Shown here: piece by piece, positions 1 to 11,541 of the stretch | Layout of the letters: each line of letters begins with the position of its first letter | Position numbering within the stretch: the first letter of the stretch is position 1 | Assembly: GCA_035048815.1 (NCBI GenBank) | Contig: JAUCBN010000025.1 | Coordinates: 8,766,501-8,830,500, forward strand | Source: Abelmoschus esculentus | Taxonomy: Eukaryota; Streptophyta; Magnoliopsida; Malvales; Malvaceae | Reading direction: 5' to 3' | DNA: 64,000 nt | The notes under the pieces: generated by a model | What the model was told of the DNA's origin: nothing | Databases searched by the model: none | The model's input: the letters and a program-made list of their open reading frames with translations, nothing else | Program-made: the position numbers and the translations under genes

Positions 1-204
1 CAAATATAACTTACGTTTTTACAATCCCCAAGTCCACATCGTACACATTAAAGTCGGTTTCAAATTTAAGCTTTTCCAAATTCATTATACTCATTATTCG
101 AACTTAAGTTTATTTCATTTTCCCAATTGGAATTTCACCTAATATTAGATTTCATTGTTTCAATTCTAACTTATCTTGAATGGATAAACTCAAAATGTCA
201 AGGG

Positions 205-565
205 GTATTGAAACACCCTTATGGGGTACCGAAACAGGGGTATCGAACCTCAGTTCTATACCCGGTCAACTATGTTGACCCACTGACTCGTTGACCAAAA
301 GCTAGAGTAGCCTGGTTCGATACTGGTATCGATGCAATTTCACTACGAGAGGTCTCAGTATCGAACCAGGTATCGAACTGATCTTATTCGTTGACTAAGG
401 TTGGGTAGCCTGGTTCGATACTGGTCTCGAACCAGGAAGCTCACTGCCAAGCTTGGCATTGAAGCAGGTATCGATGCCTTTTTGCTACTGGAAGTCCTGG
501 CATCGAACCAGGTATCGGACCATATGGGCCTTAGACAAGGGGGTATCGATACCCATGAGAATGGT
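205..565. repeat. Cluster of GGTATCGATACC-type palindromic motifs
   Basis: The stretch holds about ten half or whole sites of the form GGTATC/GATACC or GGTATCGAA/TTCGATACC. A full gGGTATCGATACCC lies near 540. Spacing is irregular and copies are degenerate. The same motif occurs in LTRs and 3' regions of other elements in this window (33405-33596, 37372-37530, 52482-52625, 54826-55265). Confidence 0.75.
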
Positions 566-1320
566 ATTGATACCCCTGCTCGATTGGCAGGTTTATTACT
601 TCTAAGGCACTTAGACACTAACCAAAAGACCATCCATAGGGTCTCAAACCATCCCTGAACCTTATGGGACAATTTTGACATGATATGCAACCATAATCAC
701 TTACCATTTCTATCATTTGATCAAGTCATTACCAATTTAGTGTTCATGTACTTTCATTATACCGTACCTATTGTTTCTCATCAAATGGCCATGCAAACCA
801 TCATATGTCACCTAAAAAATTAGTTAGCCTTATTATCATGCACTTTCACTATGCAAACCAAATGCATGTAGCTAATCAAATTAGGACCACTATGCCACCA
901 TAAACTAGGAGTTATCAAAGATTACAAAATACCATACTTTAACTTGCTCGATGTCCTTGCCCTCGATCGACTTCAATCTAGCTCCTTAGCTCGGGAACCT
1001 GTTGTTTGGGAAGGAGGAAACAAACGGTGGTAAGTACTTACGAAGTACTTAGTGAGGCAGCCCTAAGTCTAACCATTTAGGCATTAATCAAAATAAAATA
1101 ACATGCTTCAAGTAAGCAATCAATCAATTTCACATAACGATACGATCACCGTATAACATGCTTAACATGTATCTTATTTATCATGCTTGTCATAATTCAT
1201 ATGTACCATGCTTGTCATGAATCATTTCATCATACCAATAACATGCAACTAATTTCACAAACTATATGCTCATTTACAATTTCATATTCCGATGTGCAAT
1301 AAAAACTTATAACTAAATGT

Positions 1321-1520
1321 TCAATAGCAAATCATGCTTGAATGATCAATAGCAACTTATAATCAAATGCTCAATAGCAAATCATGTTTGAATGCTCCAT
1401 AGCAAATTATGATCAAATGCTCAATAGCAAATCATGTTCGAATGCACAATAGCAAATTATGATCAAATGCTCAATAGCAAATCATGTTTGAATGCTCAAT
1501 AGCAACTTATAATCAGATGC
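1321..1520. repeat. 50-bp tandem repeat, four copies
   Basis: Four units start at 1321, 1371, 1421 and 1471, each beginning TCAATAGCAAATCATG. The period is exactly 50 bp, and each unit is two diverged halves of about 25 bp, both containing CAATAGCAA. It lies inside the LTR at 1-3926. LTR minisatellites are common in long plant LTRs; no function can be read from it. Confidence 0.9.
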
Positions 1521-1738
1521 TCACTAACCACAAAACAAAGGACCTATAGTACCAATAGAAGTACCGAAGTACTAAACAGAAGTACCGAAGTACTGGGCAA
1601 ACTAACAAATGAGCTCAGACCCTAGGCATGCCATACTACCTATGACAAACTATCAACCAAGGCTCAATCAGAGTTCCGTATTCATTTGATCTTTCACTTT
1701 GTATTAATCAAGTTTCTTTATCACAACATTATCAAAAG

Positions 1739-1975
1739 CATATGTCATGTTACCAAATCCAAAAGCATATGCCATGCTAACATATCAAAAGCATATATAT
1801 ATATATATTTATATATATATATGTCATGTTACCAAATCCAAAAGCATATGCCATGCTAACATATCAAAAGCATATATATATATGTCATGTTACCAAATCC
1901 AAAAGCATATGCCATGCTAACATATCAAAAGCATATATCATGCTAACAAATCAGAAGCATATGTCATGTTACCAA
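1739..1975. repeat. Tandem repeat of about 53-55 bp with (AT)n tracts
   Basis: Three main copies of a unit containing 'atgtcatgttaccaaatcc' and 'gccatgctaacatatc' are separated by AT dinucleotide runs of different length, the longest at about 1791-1822. A shorter decayed copy follows. Expansion of the AT run between copies changes the spacing from copy to copy. Confidence 0.85.
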
Positions 1976-3926
1976 TCAAACGATCAAACCGTCATAAACA
2001 TGCCTCATGCATGACTCACATACCTGACATCCGTAGCCACGTGCCATTACTTACCTCGGCATTTCCGAGCTATGCAAATGTACTAAGCTAGCAAGCAATT
2101 CATATCGTCAAACAAGTTATTTAACATTAGCCTCCTTCCCTTTTTACCGAATATAGATTAGTCCATTACATGACAATATAATCAATTAAACAAGGATGGT
2201 TAGGACCCTAGGTCCTAACCCTAAGGTTTGCCACACACACCGTTGATTCCGAGCTATTCAAGGGTTGTAGATCATGATCCCTTTACCCTTTTCTCGAGTT
2301 TGCTCGAACCTTTGTTCTTTGATATCCTCTTTTCTCGGATTCTCTAGCAAATCATATTCGTATAGCAACTCATTAGGACATAGCCAAATCACTTAAATTA
2401 AATAACCACATGTCTAACAAATGTAAATATTCTCATTTGTTCACTAGGGACAGTTTTGCTACACTTTCGTAATTTGATCATATCTCCTAGATCCCATATC
2501 CGAATCAAGCTTATTTTATATCTTTAGAAAGCTAAGAAGACCCTCTACAATGAAAATTTAACCTTACATTTTAATTCTTCCCCGATCAGTACCAGAATTC
2601 GTTCGAATCAGACCTGTCTGGATTTCGGGACTGTTCGAACAACCCTTACAGAAGAGCTTATAACTTTCTCTAAAAAATTCCGATCGAGGTTCCGTAAATT
2701 TTCCCTTAAACTAGGTATATAGGAGTACTCTACTGAAAAATTTTAGCTCCTAACTCCTTCAAACCCGACCTAGGGAAGTTTTCAAAGAGGGCTACCCGAA
2801 ATGGCATTTCCTAGGCCATTTTGACAAGTTTTCGATTCATGGCTTTTAATTCCTAATTCGCAACTCATGCTCATGATTTTCCAGAACTTTGGACTTGAGA
2901 AACAACATCAATTAGTCTATTTTCCAGCAACTTATTGATTCAAATAACACGTATATAACATTCGCAAGAATCTCAATTCTAAATCCCCTAATTTATTTGT
3001 TTATGCTTTAATAACTAAAACCCAATAAATACTAACTCTAGATTAGGCTTTCTAACAATCTAATCTATCATAAAGCATCATGGTAGCTTTCAAAATTCAA
3101 CTTCTCATGCTTCTAACATCATAATCAAGCCATAGCTAACTTTAATTCAATTTCTAACAACTTAACCGCAAATATATCTCAATTTACTTTCTCATGCTTC
3201 AAAAACCAAAACCATACAATTAATAACTTTAAATTTAAGTTTCTAACAACCTATTCCAACATAAACTCTCAAGCAAAGAGCTAAAACATTACCTTGCTTT
3301 CTCAAGATTTCTCAATAGCACCAAATGGCCACTTCCCTAAGCTTTTCTTGCTCTTTAACCTTCCATGGCAACCAAAATCACTCATAAGCTCTCTAATTTT
3401 GGTGGGTAAAAGATGAAATTTCCAAAAGAAAAGATGAAGCTCTTCTCTCCCTCTTTTCTTTCTCATTCTCGTGAAAAATGGTGGAAGAGGGAAGAAGACT
3501 ATTTTCTTTATTCTTTCTTTTTTTTAATTAAAATAAGTCCTAATAGTCATCTAAGATGACAAGTGTCCCCATTCTTGGTCTAATTACCCCACTTTGAAAT
3601 TTATACTTTTATATTACATGCAAGCTCTCTTAGTTGCTCTTGTTACAGTTACATCCTTAAATTGGCTTGATATTTCTCCTTTGTCTCAATTGAGCCTTAT
3701 TGATTAATTAATCTATCTTGTAACATTTACTTCTCAATTAGCTAATTCACCCTCTCATTTCATGTTAAACTTAATCCTTAACTTATTTAAAATATTTGAC
3801 TTAATTAATTTCAACTTAATTTTTCCATGTCACAACCTTTAATTCTTATTCAATTGATTATTTTATTTATCATTTAGTCAATGGTTCCGTGGTGCCATCC
3901 TTATAGGCCCTATTGAGGGTGTTACA

Positions 3927-4203
3927 CATTCGCTCCACTCTTGGTACTTTGCCTGATTGTAAAATTTGTTATGTACCTAGAGACGCAAATGTTGTAGCCC
4001 TTGTCTTAGCTACTAGGGCTTTACATTCATTTACTTCCTGTTCTTTTGGGGTTTTTTCCCATCTTTATTCGGGTGTTTGTAAACTTGGAGAGGTTTTCCT
4101 CTTCTTCTCAATAAAATCATGGGTACTCTTCTCCCCATAGGGGCCTACTCACCTCTCGAGGTGACTGGCTATAGTTTTATTAATGAGGCCCGTTACTTCA
4201 AAA
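3927..4203 (+). pseudogene. LINE 3' end: RNase H tail and 3' UTR
   Basis: This matches the last part of the longer LINE at about 14213-14485: the end of the RNase H domain (VPRDANVV visible), a short spacer with AATAAA, and the terminal 'taatgaggcc' followed by an A-rich end. The upstream part is missing because the Tekay-like LTR ends at 3926. It carries a short open frame of 75 residues that is only the remnant of the domain. The A-rich tail passes directly into satellite sequence at the same monomer phase as the two longer LINEs. It is non-functional; identity as a LINE tail is secure from the in-window match. Confidence 0.85.
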
Positions 4204-4391
4204 TAAATTTTAACGGGTTCATAGTAAAGCCCATTTTGAAATGCGCGTTTTAAACCCAATAAAACGTCACAAAAAGAGATTATTTCAAATTTTATGAGTT
4301 CAAATATTTTATTAAAGGCATTTGAGTCTAATTATACAGTTTAATCTAAATTTTAGGGTATTTTACATAGTTAAAATTTCAATAGGTACAA
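4204..4391. repeat. Diverged copy of the ~170-bp satellite
   Basis: About one monomer, more diverged than the main array, with recognisable 'aacgggttca', 'gagttcaaat' and 'ttttacatagttaaaattt' landmarks in the expected order. It lies between a LINE tail and a LINE RT scrap. Confidence 0.7.
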
Positions 4392-4697
4392 GCCTCTGCC
4401 TCGGACTCCTGAGAGGGTCGATTAATATGGAAGAGGTCAATCGTTCTATCATTGTTCTTATTCCCAAAATCAGCGACCCCACTACAATGCGCCATCTCAG
4501 ACCTATTAGCCTTTGCATAGTCCTCTACAAAACTGTATCGAAAGTTCTTGTTAATCGTCTAAAATCTATCATACCCTTATGTATCAGTGACAATCAAGCT
4601 ACTTTTGTTCAAGGAAAGAACATTACTGACAACATCGTTATTGCCCATGAGCTCATCCACACTTTAAATACTGATGAAACATCTCTTGCAAAAGGTG
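4392..4697 (+). pseudogene. Internal LINE RT fragment embedded in satellite
   Basis: About 306 bp match the start of the LINE reverse transcriptase domain at 11796-12098, including IPKISDPTTMRHLRPISL and FVQGKNITDNIVIAHELI. It has neither LINE end: no poly-A tail and no 5' region, and satellite resumes immediately at both edges. The frame is open across the piece and reads into satellite. Ordinary target-primed insertion would leave the 3' end, so this looks like filler DNA captured at a break, a gene-conversion patch, or the remains of a deleted copy. It is not functional. Confidence 0.85.
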
Positions 4698-7600
4698 TTG
4701 AACCAAATTATATAACTTAAACTCAATTTTTGAGCATTTTACTTAGTAAAATTTCTCACGGGGTCACTAAAAAGCCTAGTTAGACATGCACGCTTTAAAT
4801 CGAACAAATCGAGCACAAAATGAGATTCAATGAAACTAAATTAGTTCAAATAGTTAATTATAGGCTTTTGAATATGATTAAACCACTTAATATCAAATTT
4901 AGAGCACTTTACTCGGTTTAAATTCCAATGTATTTACTATAAAACTCATTAGATGTACACAATTTAAACCAAACAAAACGGTCGCAAAATAAGTATAAAT
5001 AAAATTTAAAGAGTTCAAATAGTTAGTTATGGGCTTTGAACCAAATTATACTACTTAATCTCAATCATAGAGCACTTTACTCGGCAAAATTTCTAACGGA
5101 TTCACTAAAAAACCCAATTAGACATGCATGCTTTAAATCGAACAAACCAACCACAAAATGATATTCAATCAAACTACATGCGTTCTAATAGTTAATTGTA
5201 GGCTTTTGAAAATGATTAAACCACTTAAACAGAAATTCAGAGCACTCTACTCGGTTTAAATTCCAATGTGTTTACTATAAAACTCATTAGATATACAAAC
5301 TTTAAACCTAACAAGACGGTCGCAAAATAAGTATAAATCAAATTTCATGAGTTCAAATTGTTAATTACGATCTTCTGAACCAAATTGTACAACTTAATCT
5401 TAATTTTAGAGCATTTTACTCGGTTAAATTTCTCACGGGTTCACTAAAAAGCCTAATTAAACACGAACGCTTTAAATCGAACATCCTGACCACAAAATAA
5501 GATTCAATCAATCTACATACATTCAAATTGTTAATTATGGGCTTTTGAACAAAAGTAAACCACTTAAGCTCAAATTTAGAGCACTTTACTCGGTTTAAAT
5601 TCTAATGTATTCACTATAAAGCTGATTTAGATATGCACACTTTAAACCTAAGAAAACGGCTATAAAATAAGAATAAATCAAATTTCATGTGTTAAAATAG
5701 CTAATTATGGGCTTCTGAACCAAATTATACAACTTAAAATCAATTTTTGAGCATTTTACTCAGTTAAATTTCTCACGGGGTCACAAAAAAGCCTAGTTAG
5801 ACATGCACGCTTTAAATGAACAAATCGACCACAAAATGAGATTCAATGAAGCTAAATGAGTTCAAATAGTTAATTATAGGCTTTTGAATATGATTAAACC
5901 ACTTAATCTGAAATTCAGAGCACTTACTCGGTTTAAATTCCAATGTAATTACTATAAAACTCATTAGAATGACACAATTTAAACCAAACAAAACGGTCGC
6001 AAAATAAGTGTAAATAAAATTTAAAGAGTTGAAATAGTTAATTATGGGCTTTGAACCAAATTATACTACTTAATCTCAATTTTAGAGCATTTTACTCAGC
6101 TAAATTTCTAACGGATTCACTAAAAAGCCCAATTAGACATGCACGCTTTAAATCGAACAAACCGACCACAAAATGATATTCAATCAAACTACATGCGTTC
6201 TAATAGTTAATTGTAGGCTTTTGAAAATGATTAAACCACTTAAACAGAAATTCAGAGCACTCTACTCGGTTTAAATTCCAATGTGTTTACTATAAAACTT
6301 ATTAGATATAAAGACTTTAAACCAAACAAGACGGTCACAAAATAAGTATAAATCAAATTTCATGATTTCAAATAGTTAATTATGATCTTCTGAACCAAAT
6401 TGTACAACTTAATCTCAATTTTAGTGCATTTTACTCGGTTAAATTTCTCACGGGTTCACTAAAAAGCCTAAATGAGAACCAAATAGTTAATTATGATCTT
6501 TTGAACCAAATTGTACAACTTAATCTCAATTTTAGTGCATTTTACTCGGTCAATTTTAGTACATTCAAGTTGTTAAAATTTCTCACGGGGTCACTAAAAA
6601 GCCCAGTTACAGATGCATGCTTTAAATCGAACAAATCGACCACAAAATGAGATTCAATGAAACTAAATGAGTTCAAATAGTTAATTATAGGCTGTTGAAT
6701 ATGATTAAACCACCTAATCTCAAATTCAGAGCACTTTACTCGGTCTAAATTCCAATATATTTACTACAAGACTCATTAGATGCACACACTTTAAAGCAAA
6801 CAAAACGCTCGCAAAATAAGTATAAATAAAATTTAAAGAGTTCAAATAGTTAATTATGGGCTTTTAACCAAATTATACTACTTAATTTCAATCATAGAGC
6901 ATTTTACTCGGCTAAATTTCTTACGGATTCACTAAATAGCCCAATTAGGCATGCACGCTTTAAATCAAACAAACCGACCACAAAATGAGATTCAATCAAA
7001 CTACATGCGTTCTAATAGTTAATTATAGATTTTTGAATATGATTAAACCAGTTAATCTGAAATTCAGAGCACTCTACTCAGTTTAAATTCCAATGTGTTT
7101 ACTATAAAACTCATTAGATATACACAATTTAAACCTAACAAGACGGTCGCAAAATAAGTATAAATCAAATTTCATGAGTTCAAATTGTTAATTATGATCT
7201 TTTGAACCAAACTGTACAACTTAATCTCAATTTTAGTGGATTTTACTCGGTTAAATTTCTTACGGGTTCACTAAAAAGCCTAATTAGACACGAACGCTTT
7301 AAATAGAACATACCGACCACAAAATAAGATTCAATCAATCTACATACATTCAAATTGTTAATTATGGGCTTTTGAACAAGAGTAAACCACTTAAGCTCAA
7401 ATTTAGAGCACTTTACTCGGTTTAAATTCTAATGTATTCACTATAAAGCTGATTTAGATATGCACACTTTAAATCTAACAAAACGGCTGCAGAATAAGAA
7501 TAAATCAAAATTCATGAGTTCAAATAGCTAATTATGGGCTTCTGAACCAATTTATACAACTTAAACTCAATTTTTTAACATTTTACTCAGTTAAATTTCT

Positions 7601-8540
7601 CACGGGGTCACTAAAAAGCCTAGTTAGACATGCACACTTTAAATCGAACAAATCGACCACAAAATGAGATTCAATGAAGCTAAATGAGTTTAAATAGTTA
7701 ATTATATAGTCTTTGAATATGATTAAACCACTTAATCTCAAATTCAGAGCACTTTACTCGGTTTAAATTCCAATGTATTTACTATAAGACTCATTAGATG
7801 CACACACTTTAAAGCAAACAAAACGCTCGCAAAATAAGTATAAATAAAGTTTAAAGAGTTCAAATAGTTAATTATGGGATCTGAACCAAATTATACTACT
7901 TAATCTCAATCATAAAGCATTTTACTCGGCTAATTTTCTAACGGATTCACTAAAAAGCCCAATTATACATTCACGCTTTAAATCGAACAAACCGATAACA
8001 AAATGAGTTTCAATCAAACTACATGCGTTGTAATAGTTAATTATAGGATTTTAAATATGATTAAACCACTTAATCTGAAATTCTGAGCGCTCTACTCGGT
8101 TTAAATTCCAATGTGTTTACTATAAAACTCATTAGATATACACACTTTAAACCTAACAAGACGGTCGCAAAATAAGTATAAATCAAATTTCATGAGTTGA
8201 AATAATTAATTATGATCTTCTAAACCAAATTGTACAATTTAATCTCCATTTTAGTGCATTTTACTCGGTTAAATTTCTCATGGGTTCACTAAAAAGCCTA
8301 ATTAGACACGCACGCTTTTAATCGAACACACAAACCACAAAATAAGATTCAATCAATCTACATACATTCAAATTGTTAATTATGGGCTTTTGAACAAGAG
8401 TAAACCACTTAAGCTCAAATTTAGAGCACTTTACTCGGTTTAAATTCTAATGTATTCACTATAAAGCTGATTTAGATATGCACACTTTAAACCTAACAAA
8501 ACGGCGGTAAAATAAGAATAAATCAAAATTCATGAGTTCA
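4698..8540. repeat. Satellite array, ~170-bp monomer, three-dimer higher-order repeat
   Basis: Two alternating monomer types of about 169-170 bp form a dimer of about 339 bp. Taking 'ttct' in 'aaatttctcacgg' as marker, type-1 monomers begin at 4752, 5091, 5430, 5770, 6106, 6445, 6580, 6918, 7257, 7597, 7936 and 8275. Steps are 336-340 bp apart from one shortened step (6445 to 6580). Dimers fall into classes A ('cacggggtcac', 'gaaactaaatgag'), B ('aacggattcac', 'catgcgttctaatag') and C ('cacgggttcac', 'ctacatacattc') in strict A-B-C order. The whole pattern therefore recurs every 1015-1018 bp. The third C dimer is internally deleted and rearranged near 6470-6575. The DNA is AT-rich with no coding capacity. 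Monomer size is typical of plant centromeric or other heterochromatic satellites; location cannot be told from sequence. Confidence 0.93.
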
Positions 8541-8554
8541 ATGCGAATTTTGAA

Positions 8555-9691
8555 GCCACGTCTATTCCTTATCCGTTTTAAAGATGAGAATACAAAGTAG
8601 GATATCCTAGCCAGGGGACCTTGGACTTACAAGGATGAATGGTTAGTTCTCGTGCAATATAATCCTACCATCAGCATTGATGAACACTCTTTTACAACGA
8701 TGAATGTTTGCGTACGTATCTATAACATCCCCCCGTCCTTCTTGCTTCCGAGGAATCTGCCCACAACACTGGTGAATCACATGGGACCATAATTGGAATG
8801 GTAAAAAAAATCGATACGAGGAAAATTGATTTCAATATGATTGACTACCTCTGAGTTGAGTTACTTTTAGATGCCACCAAACCAATTAGGCGATGTGTTG
8901 CTATTGGCGGGGGTCCTTCTAAAAGGTTCTGCATGCTTCAATACGAACGTCTTCCTACCATTTGTCATGTTCGCGGTATAGTTGGCCACTCCACGGAGTT
9001 TTGTCCTATTCCGGTCGAGGCTTGACCCGAACATTTCCAATATGGAGACTGGCTTCGCTATGTTCCTAAAAAGAAATATGCACAACCTTTACAAAAAGGT
9101 CGTATCCGCTACATTACCAACGCCCCCTCTGATGCTAAGCCAACGCCAACTTCCTCTCAAACTTCAAACTCCAATGGCAAAGGTAAAGCCAATGACAAAA
9201 GTAAAGCCCTTATGCCATCTCCTCTAGTTAATGTCATGGAATCAGTGCCAAGTAACGACTTGTTACAAACTACTCTGCAAGGCCCTCGTATTCTTCCAAC
9301 CGTTGCTAGTAGATTACCCGCTCGTCGGTGCCCTCCATTGCAAATGGTTCTTCCTGATCAAGGTTCTAATATTACTACAAGGCAAAAGACTAATGAAGAC
9401 ACCCGGGAGGTGAGCCTGTTGGACCTCGAACTCCAAGACATGGAGGCTGACCTTGACAATGATCAAGCTTTCCAAGAGGCTGTCGATTGGATTGATAATG
9501 CACCAACTCCAAAACGAGGCATCCGTCCTACTTTGAGCCGAGGTACCAAGCGAACTCCGCCTTCTGACGAGGGTAACAAGCCTAAAAGGGCAAGACCAAC
9601 AGGCAAGGCTTCTACTGAAAAGGCTGGGATGAGCAGCACAAAAAACTCTCCGACGGAGGTTGATGTGGATCAACCCCGCCGAACGAAATGA
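8555..9691 (+). pseudogene. LINE ORF1 (DUF4283-like, zinc knuckle), truncated
   Basis: Plant L1 ORF1 proteins bind the element RNA in the ribonucleoprotein particle. Here the start is missing; the frame opens inside a DUF4283-like domain (GPWTYKDEWLVLVQY, then RIYNIPPSFLLPRNL), followed by a degenerate CCHC knuckle, CHVRGIVGHSTEFC, in which the second cysteine position is Arg. A long basic and Ser/Pro-rich tail follows (PKRARPTGKAS) and ends DQPRRTK. Stops at 8598, about 8851 and about 9024 break the frame; the last 160 residues (9212-9691) are open. The terminal TGA overlaps the ATG of the next frame as ATGA at 9688-9691. Identification rests on motif order and position before ORF2. Confidence 0.8.
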
Positions 9692-10214
9692 TAATCTTTT
9701 GTTGGAACTGTCAGGGTCATGGCAATACCCTGGCAGTTCCTGTTTTGCAACATGTTGTCTCTCAGTATGATGTCGTTTCTCTTGTTTTTCTTTATTCTAT
9801 GTTTTTCAGTTTATTAGGAATACGTTGCTATATAGCCTTTGTTTTTAGGCCTTTTTATTCACATCTCTCTCCTATATGGAATAATAATACCTTTATTGTT
9901 TTGTTTTTTTACTATTTATGTTATATTAATGTTTTTTCTTCTATATTCTTTATCCTTATTGATACCTATGTGTTAATGGGTCCTTTCATCTTGCGCATCC
10001 TTCTTTTAACAATTTTTCTTCCAAGCACACTCACTCGCGTTAACTATGCTTCTCTTTATATGCCACCCTTCAAAGGGTTTTTTTTTGACATTTATCATAG
10101 TATTTTGCCCTCTCCTATAATTATTATCACTAATTTGAGGCTTCTTCAAAATATTACTTTGTTTTTCATTATACCACCCTTGATTGGGATCTTCACCAAT
10201 TGTGTAATTTCTCT
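9688..10214 (+). pseudogene. Decayed, T-rich duplicate of the LINE ORF2 5' end
   Basis: It opens with the ORF2 start (MIIFCWNCQGHGNTLAV), in frame with the ATGA overlap, but from about 9785 becomes strongly T-rich. Alignment by eye to the intact endonuclease at 10540-10700 still finds corresponding positions, for example IWNNNTF against IWNEKTTF and 'tatattaatgtt' against 'catattgatgtc', many differing by C-to-T. From about 10070 the homology fades and a 'taccacccttgattgggatcttcaccaa'-like stretch leads into a second ORF1 tail. A similar arrangement precedes the other LINE at 15785-16180. It is open as a 213-residue frame but reads as hydrophobic noise and is unlikely to be a protein. Confidence 0.6.
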
Positions 10215-10388
10215 TCCTTTAACTTTACATCGAGTAGAGATTCCGAGCGAACACCACCTTTTGTTGTGGGCTACAAAACCAAGAGACCTTGTCATTTGTC
10301 TAAGGCTTCTACTGGAAAAGCTGGGATGAGCAACGGAAAAAACTCTTCGGCAGTGGTTGACGGTGATCAACCCCGCCGAGAAAAATGA
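10215..10388 (+). pseudogene. Second copy of the LINE ORF1 C-terminal tail
   Basis: About 55 residues parallel the end of ORF1 at 9530-9691: KASTGKAGMSNGKNS corresponds to KASTEKAGMSSTKNS, and both end DQPRR plus two residues. The stop overlaps the ORF2 start as ATGA (10385-10388), the same arrangement as at 9688. With the relic in front, the ORF1/ORF2 junction is present twice, 697 bp apart, within one LINE. Confidence 0.75.
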
Positions 10389-11503
10389 AAATCTTATGTT
10401 GGAACTTCCAGGGTCTTGGCAACACCCACGCAGTTCACGCTCTACAACGTGCTTCCTCTAAGCATGAAGCCGATTTTCTATTTCTTTGTGAGACTTGGTT
10501 GAACAGACACAATATGGACTGTATTAAGTTTAAGCTAGGAATGCATGGTTGCATAGCTATTGAACCCAACCCTTCTTGTACAGGGCTTGCTCTCATTTGG
10601 AATGAAAAAACTACTTTTGATTTGCTTTCCTACTCGGATCGCCATATTGATGTCATTATTTCCTTTGGACAACTACAATTTCATTTTTCTGGCTTACATG
10701 GTTTCCCCGAAACTGCAAACAAATACAAAACTTGGCAATTAATAGATACTCTAAAATCAGCCTCTTCCCTTTCCTGGCTTTTAGGGGGGGACTTTAACGA
10801 AATCCTTTATGATAATGAAAAGCAAGGCGGTATCCATCGTGCGCGATCAAAAATTAATAATTTTAGAGATTGTCTTGATAAGAATGATCTTTTTTACTGT
10901 AAACCAACATTTGGATGGTTCACTTGGACTAGATCTGGACATAATACGGAAACCATTATGGAACGAATCGATAGATTCCTTGGTAACTCCGCCTGGTTTC
11001 ATACATTTCCTAATTGCCAAGCTATATCGTTTTTTCAAGCACGTTCTGATCATTTCCCTATCTTAATGGACACTAGCCCATCTCGAGCTCTCAGATTAAA
11101 ACACTCCAATTTTTGTTATGAGAATTGTTGGGCTGATGACCCAGAAGTTTTGTCTCGAATTAGAGGGATATGGTCTAACCAATGTCGCTCGACAGTTCAT
11201 AAACTCTAGGATATTGGACGATTCCTAGCCACTTGGCAAACTAACAAACGCATCAAATCCAATGAGCGTATCACTCAATTAAACGATTTAATTAATATGT
11301 GTCTCAAACGCCATCTTTTTGATACGGAAATCCATATCTTTATATCTGCTAAAAGTGAGCTTGATAACTTATTAAATGCGAAAGAAATATACTGGGCTCA
11401 ACGAGCTCGGACACACTGGTTAGAACACGGTGATAAAATACCTCTTTTTTTCATGCTAGAGCAAATAACCGACGGCGGAAGAATCATATTGCTGGACTTC
11501 TAG
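10385..11503 (+). pseudogene. LINE ORF2, endonuclease domain
   Basis: Apurinic/apyrimidinic-type endonuclease of plant L1, which nicks the target to prime reverse transcription. Visible motifs in order: WNFQGLGN near residue 6, LFLCETW (catalytic Glu), LLGGDFNEIL (the Asp and Asn pair), and ARSDHFPIL (the terminal Asp-His). All catalytic positions are present. The frame is open for 274 residues to a TAG at 11207-11209, where the other LINE has a sense codon. It then continues open until a short deletion near 11447 shifts the frame before the RT region. The start is chosen at the ATGA overlap with the ORF1 tail, which is seen at three LINE junctions here. Confidence 0.88.
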
Positions 11504-11541
11504 ACAACCAAAATATATGGCAAACACATACAGACGATATC

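Larger units (their letters stand above)
1..3926 (-). mobile_element. Partial Tekay/Del-like LTR, minus strand
   Basis: Read on the minus strand, an LTR starts at 3926 with TGTAACACCC, the start typical of Tekay/Del chromovirus LTRs, and runs leftward past the window edge. I see no coding frame of substance and no primer-binding site, so the window holds LTR only. The layout resembles the Tekay-like LTR at 32837-36273: palindromic ATCGAT motifs far from the start, a motif resembling 'gcttagtgaggaagc' in the middle, and AT-rich sequence near the start. It replaces the front of a LINE whose tail resumes at 3927, so it inserted into that LINE. The visible 3.9 kb is long but within range for this lineage. 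Clade assignment is inferred from the ends and layout because no pol is present. Confidence 0.6.

Noticed and set aside
355..690. Overlapping open frames on both strands (111 and 85 residues)
   Set aside because: They translate the palindromic ATCGAT cluster of an LTR; frames on both strands at once are expected from such inverted-repeat-rich DNA, and no domain is seen.
4698..8540. CRISPR-like array
   Set aside because: Repeats are contiguous ~170-bp satellite monomers without spacers, in a plant genome context.
9688..10329. 213-residue hydrophobic protein, possibly membrane
   Set aside because: The T-rich sequence gives Phe/Leu/Ile-rich translation by composition; alignment shows a decayed endonuclease start followed by an ORF1 tail.
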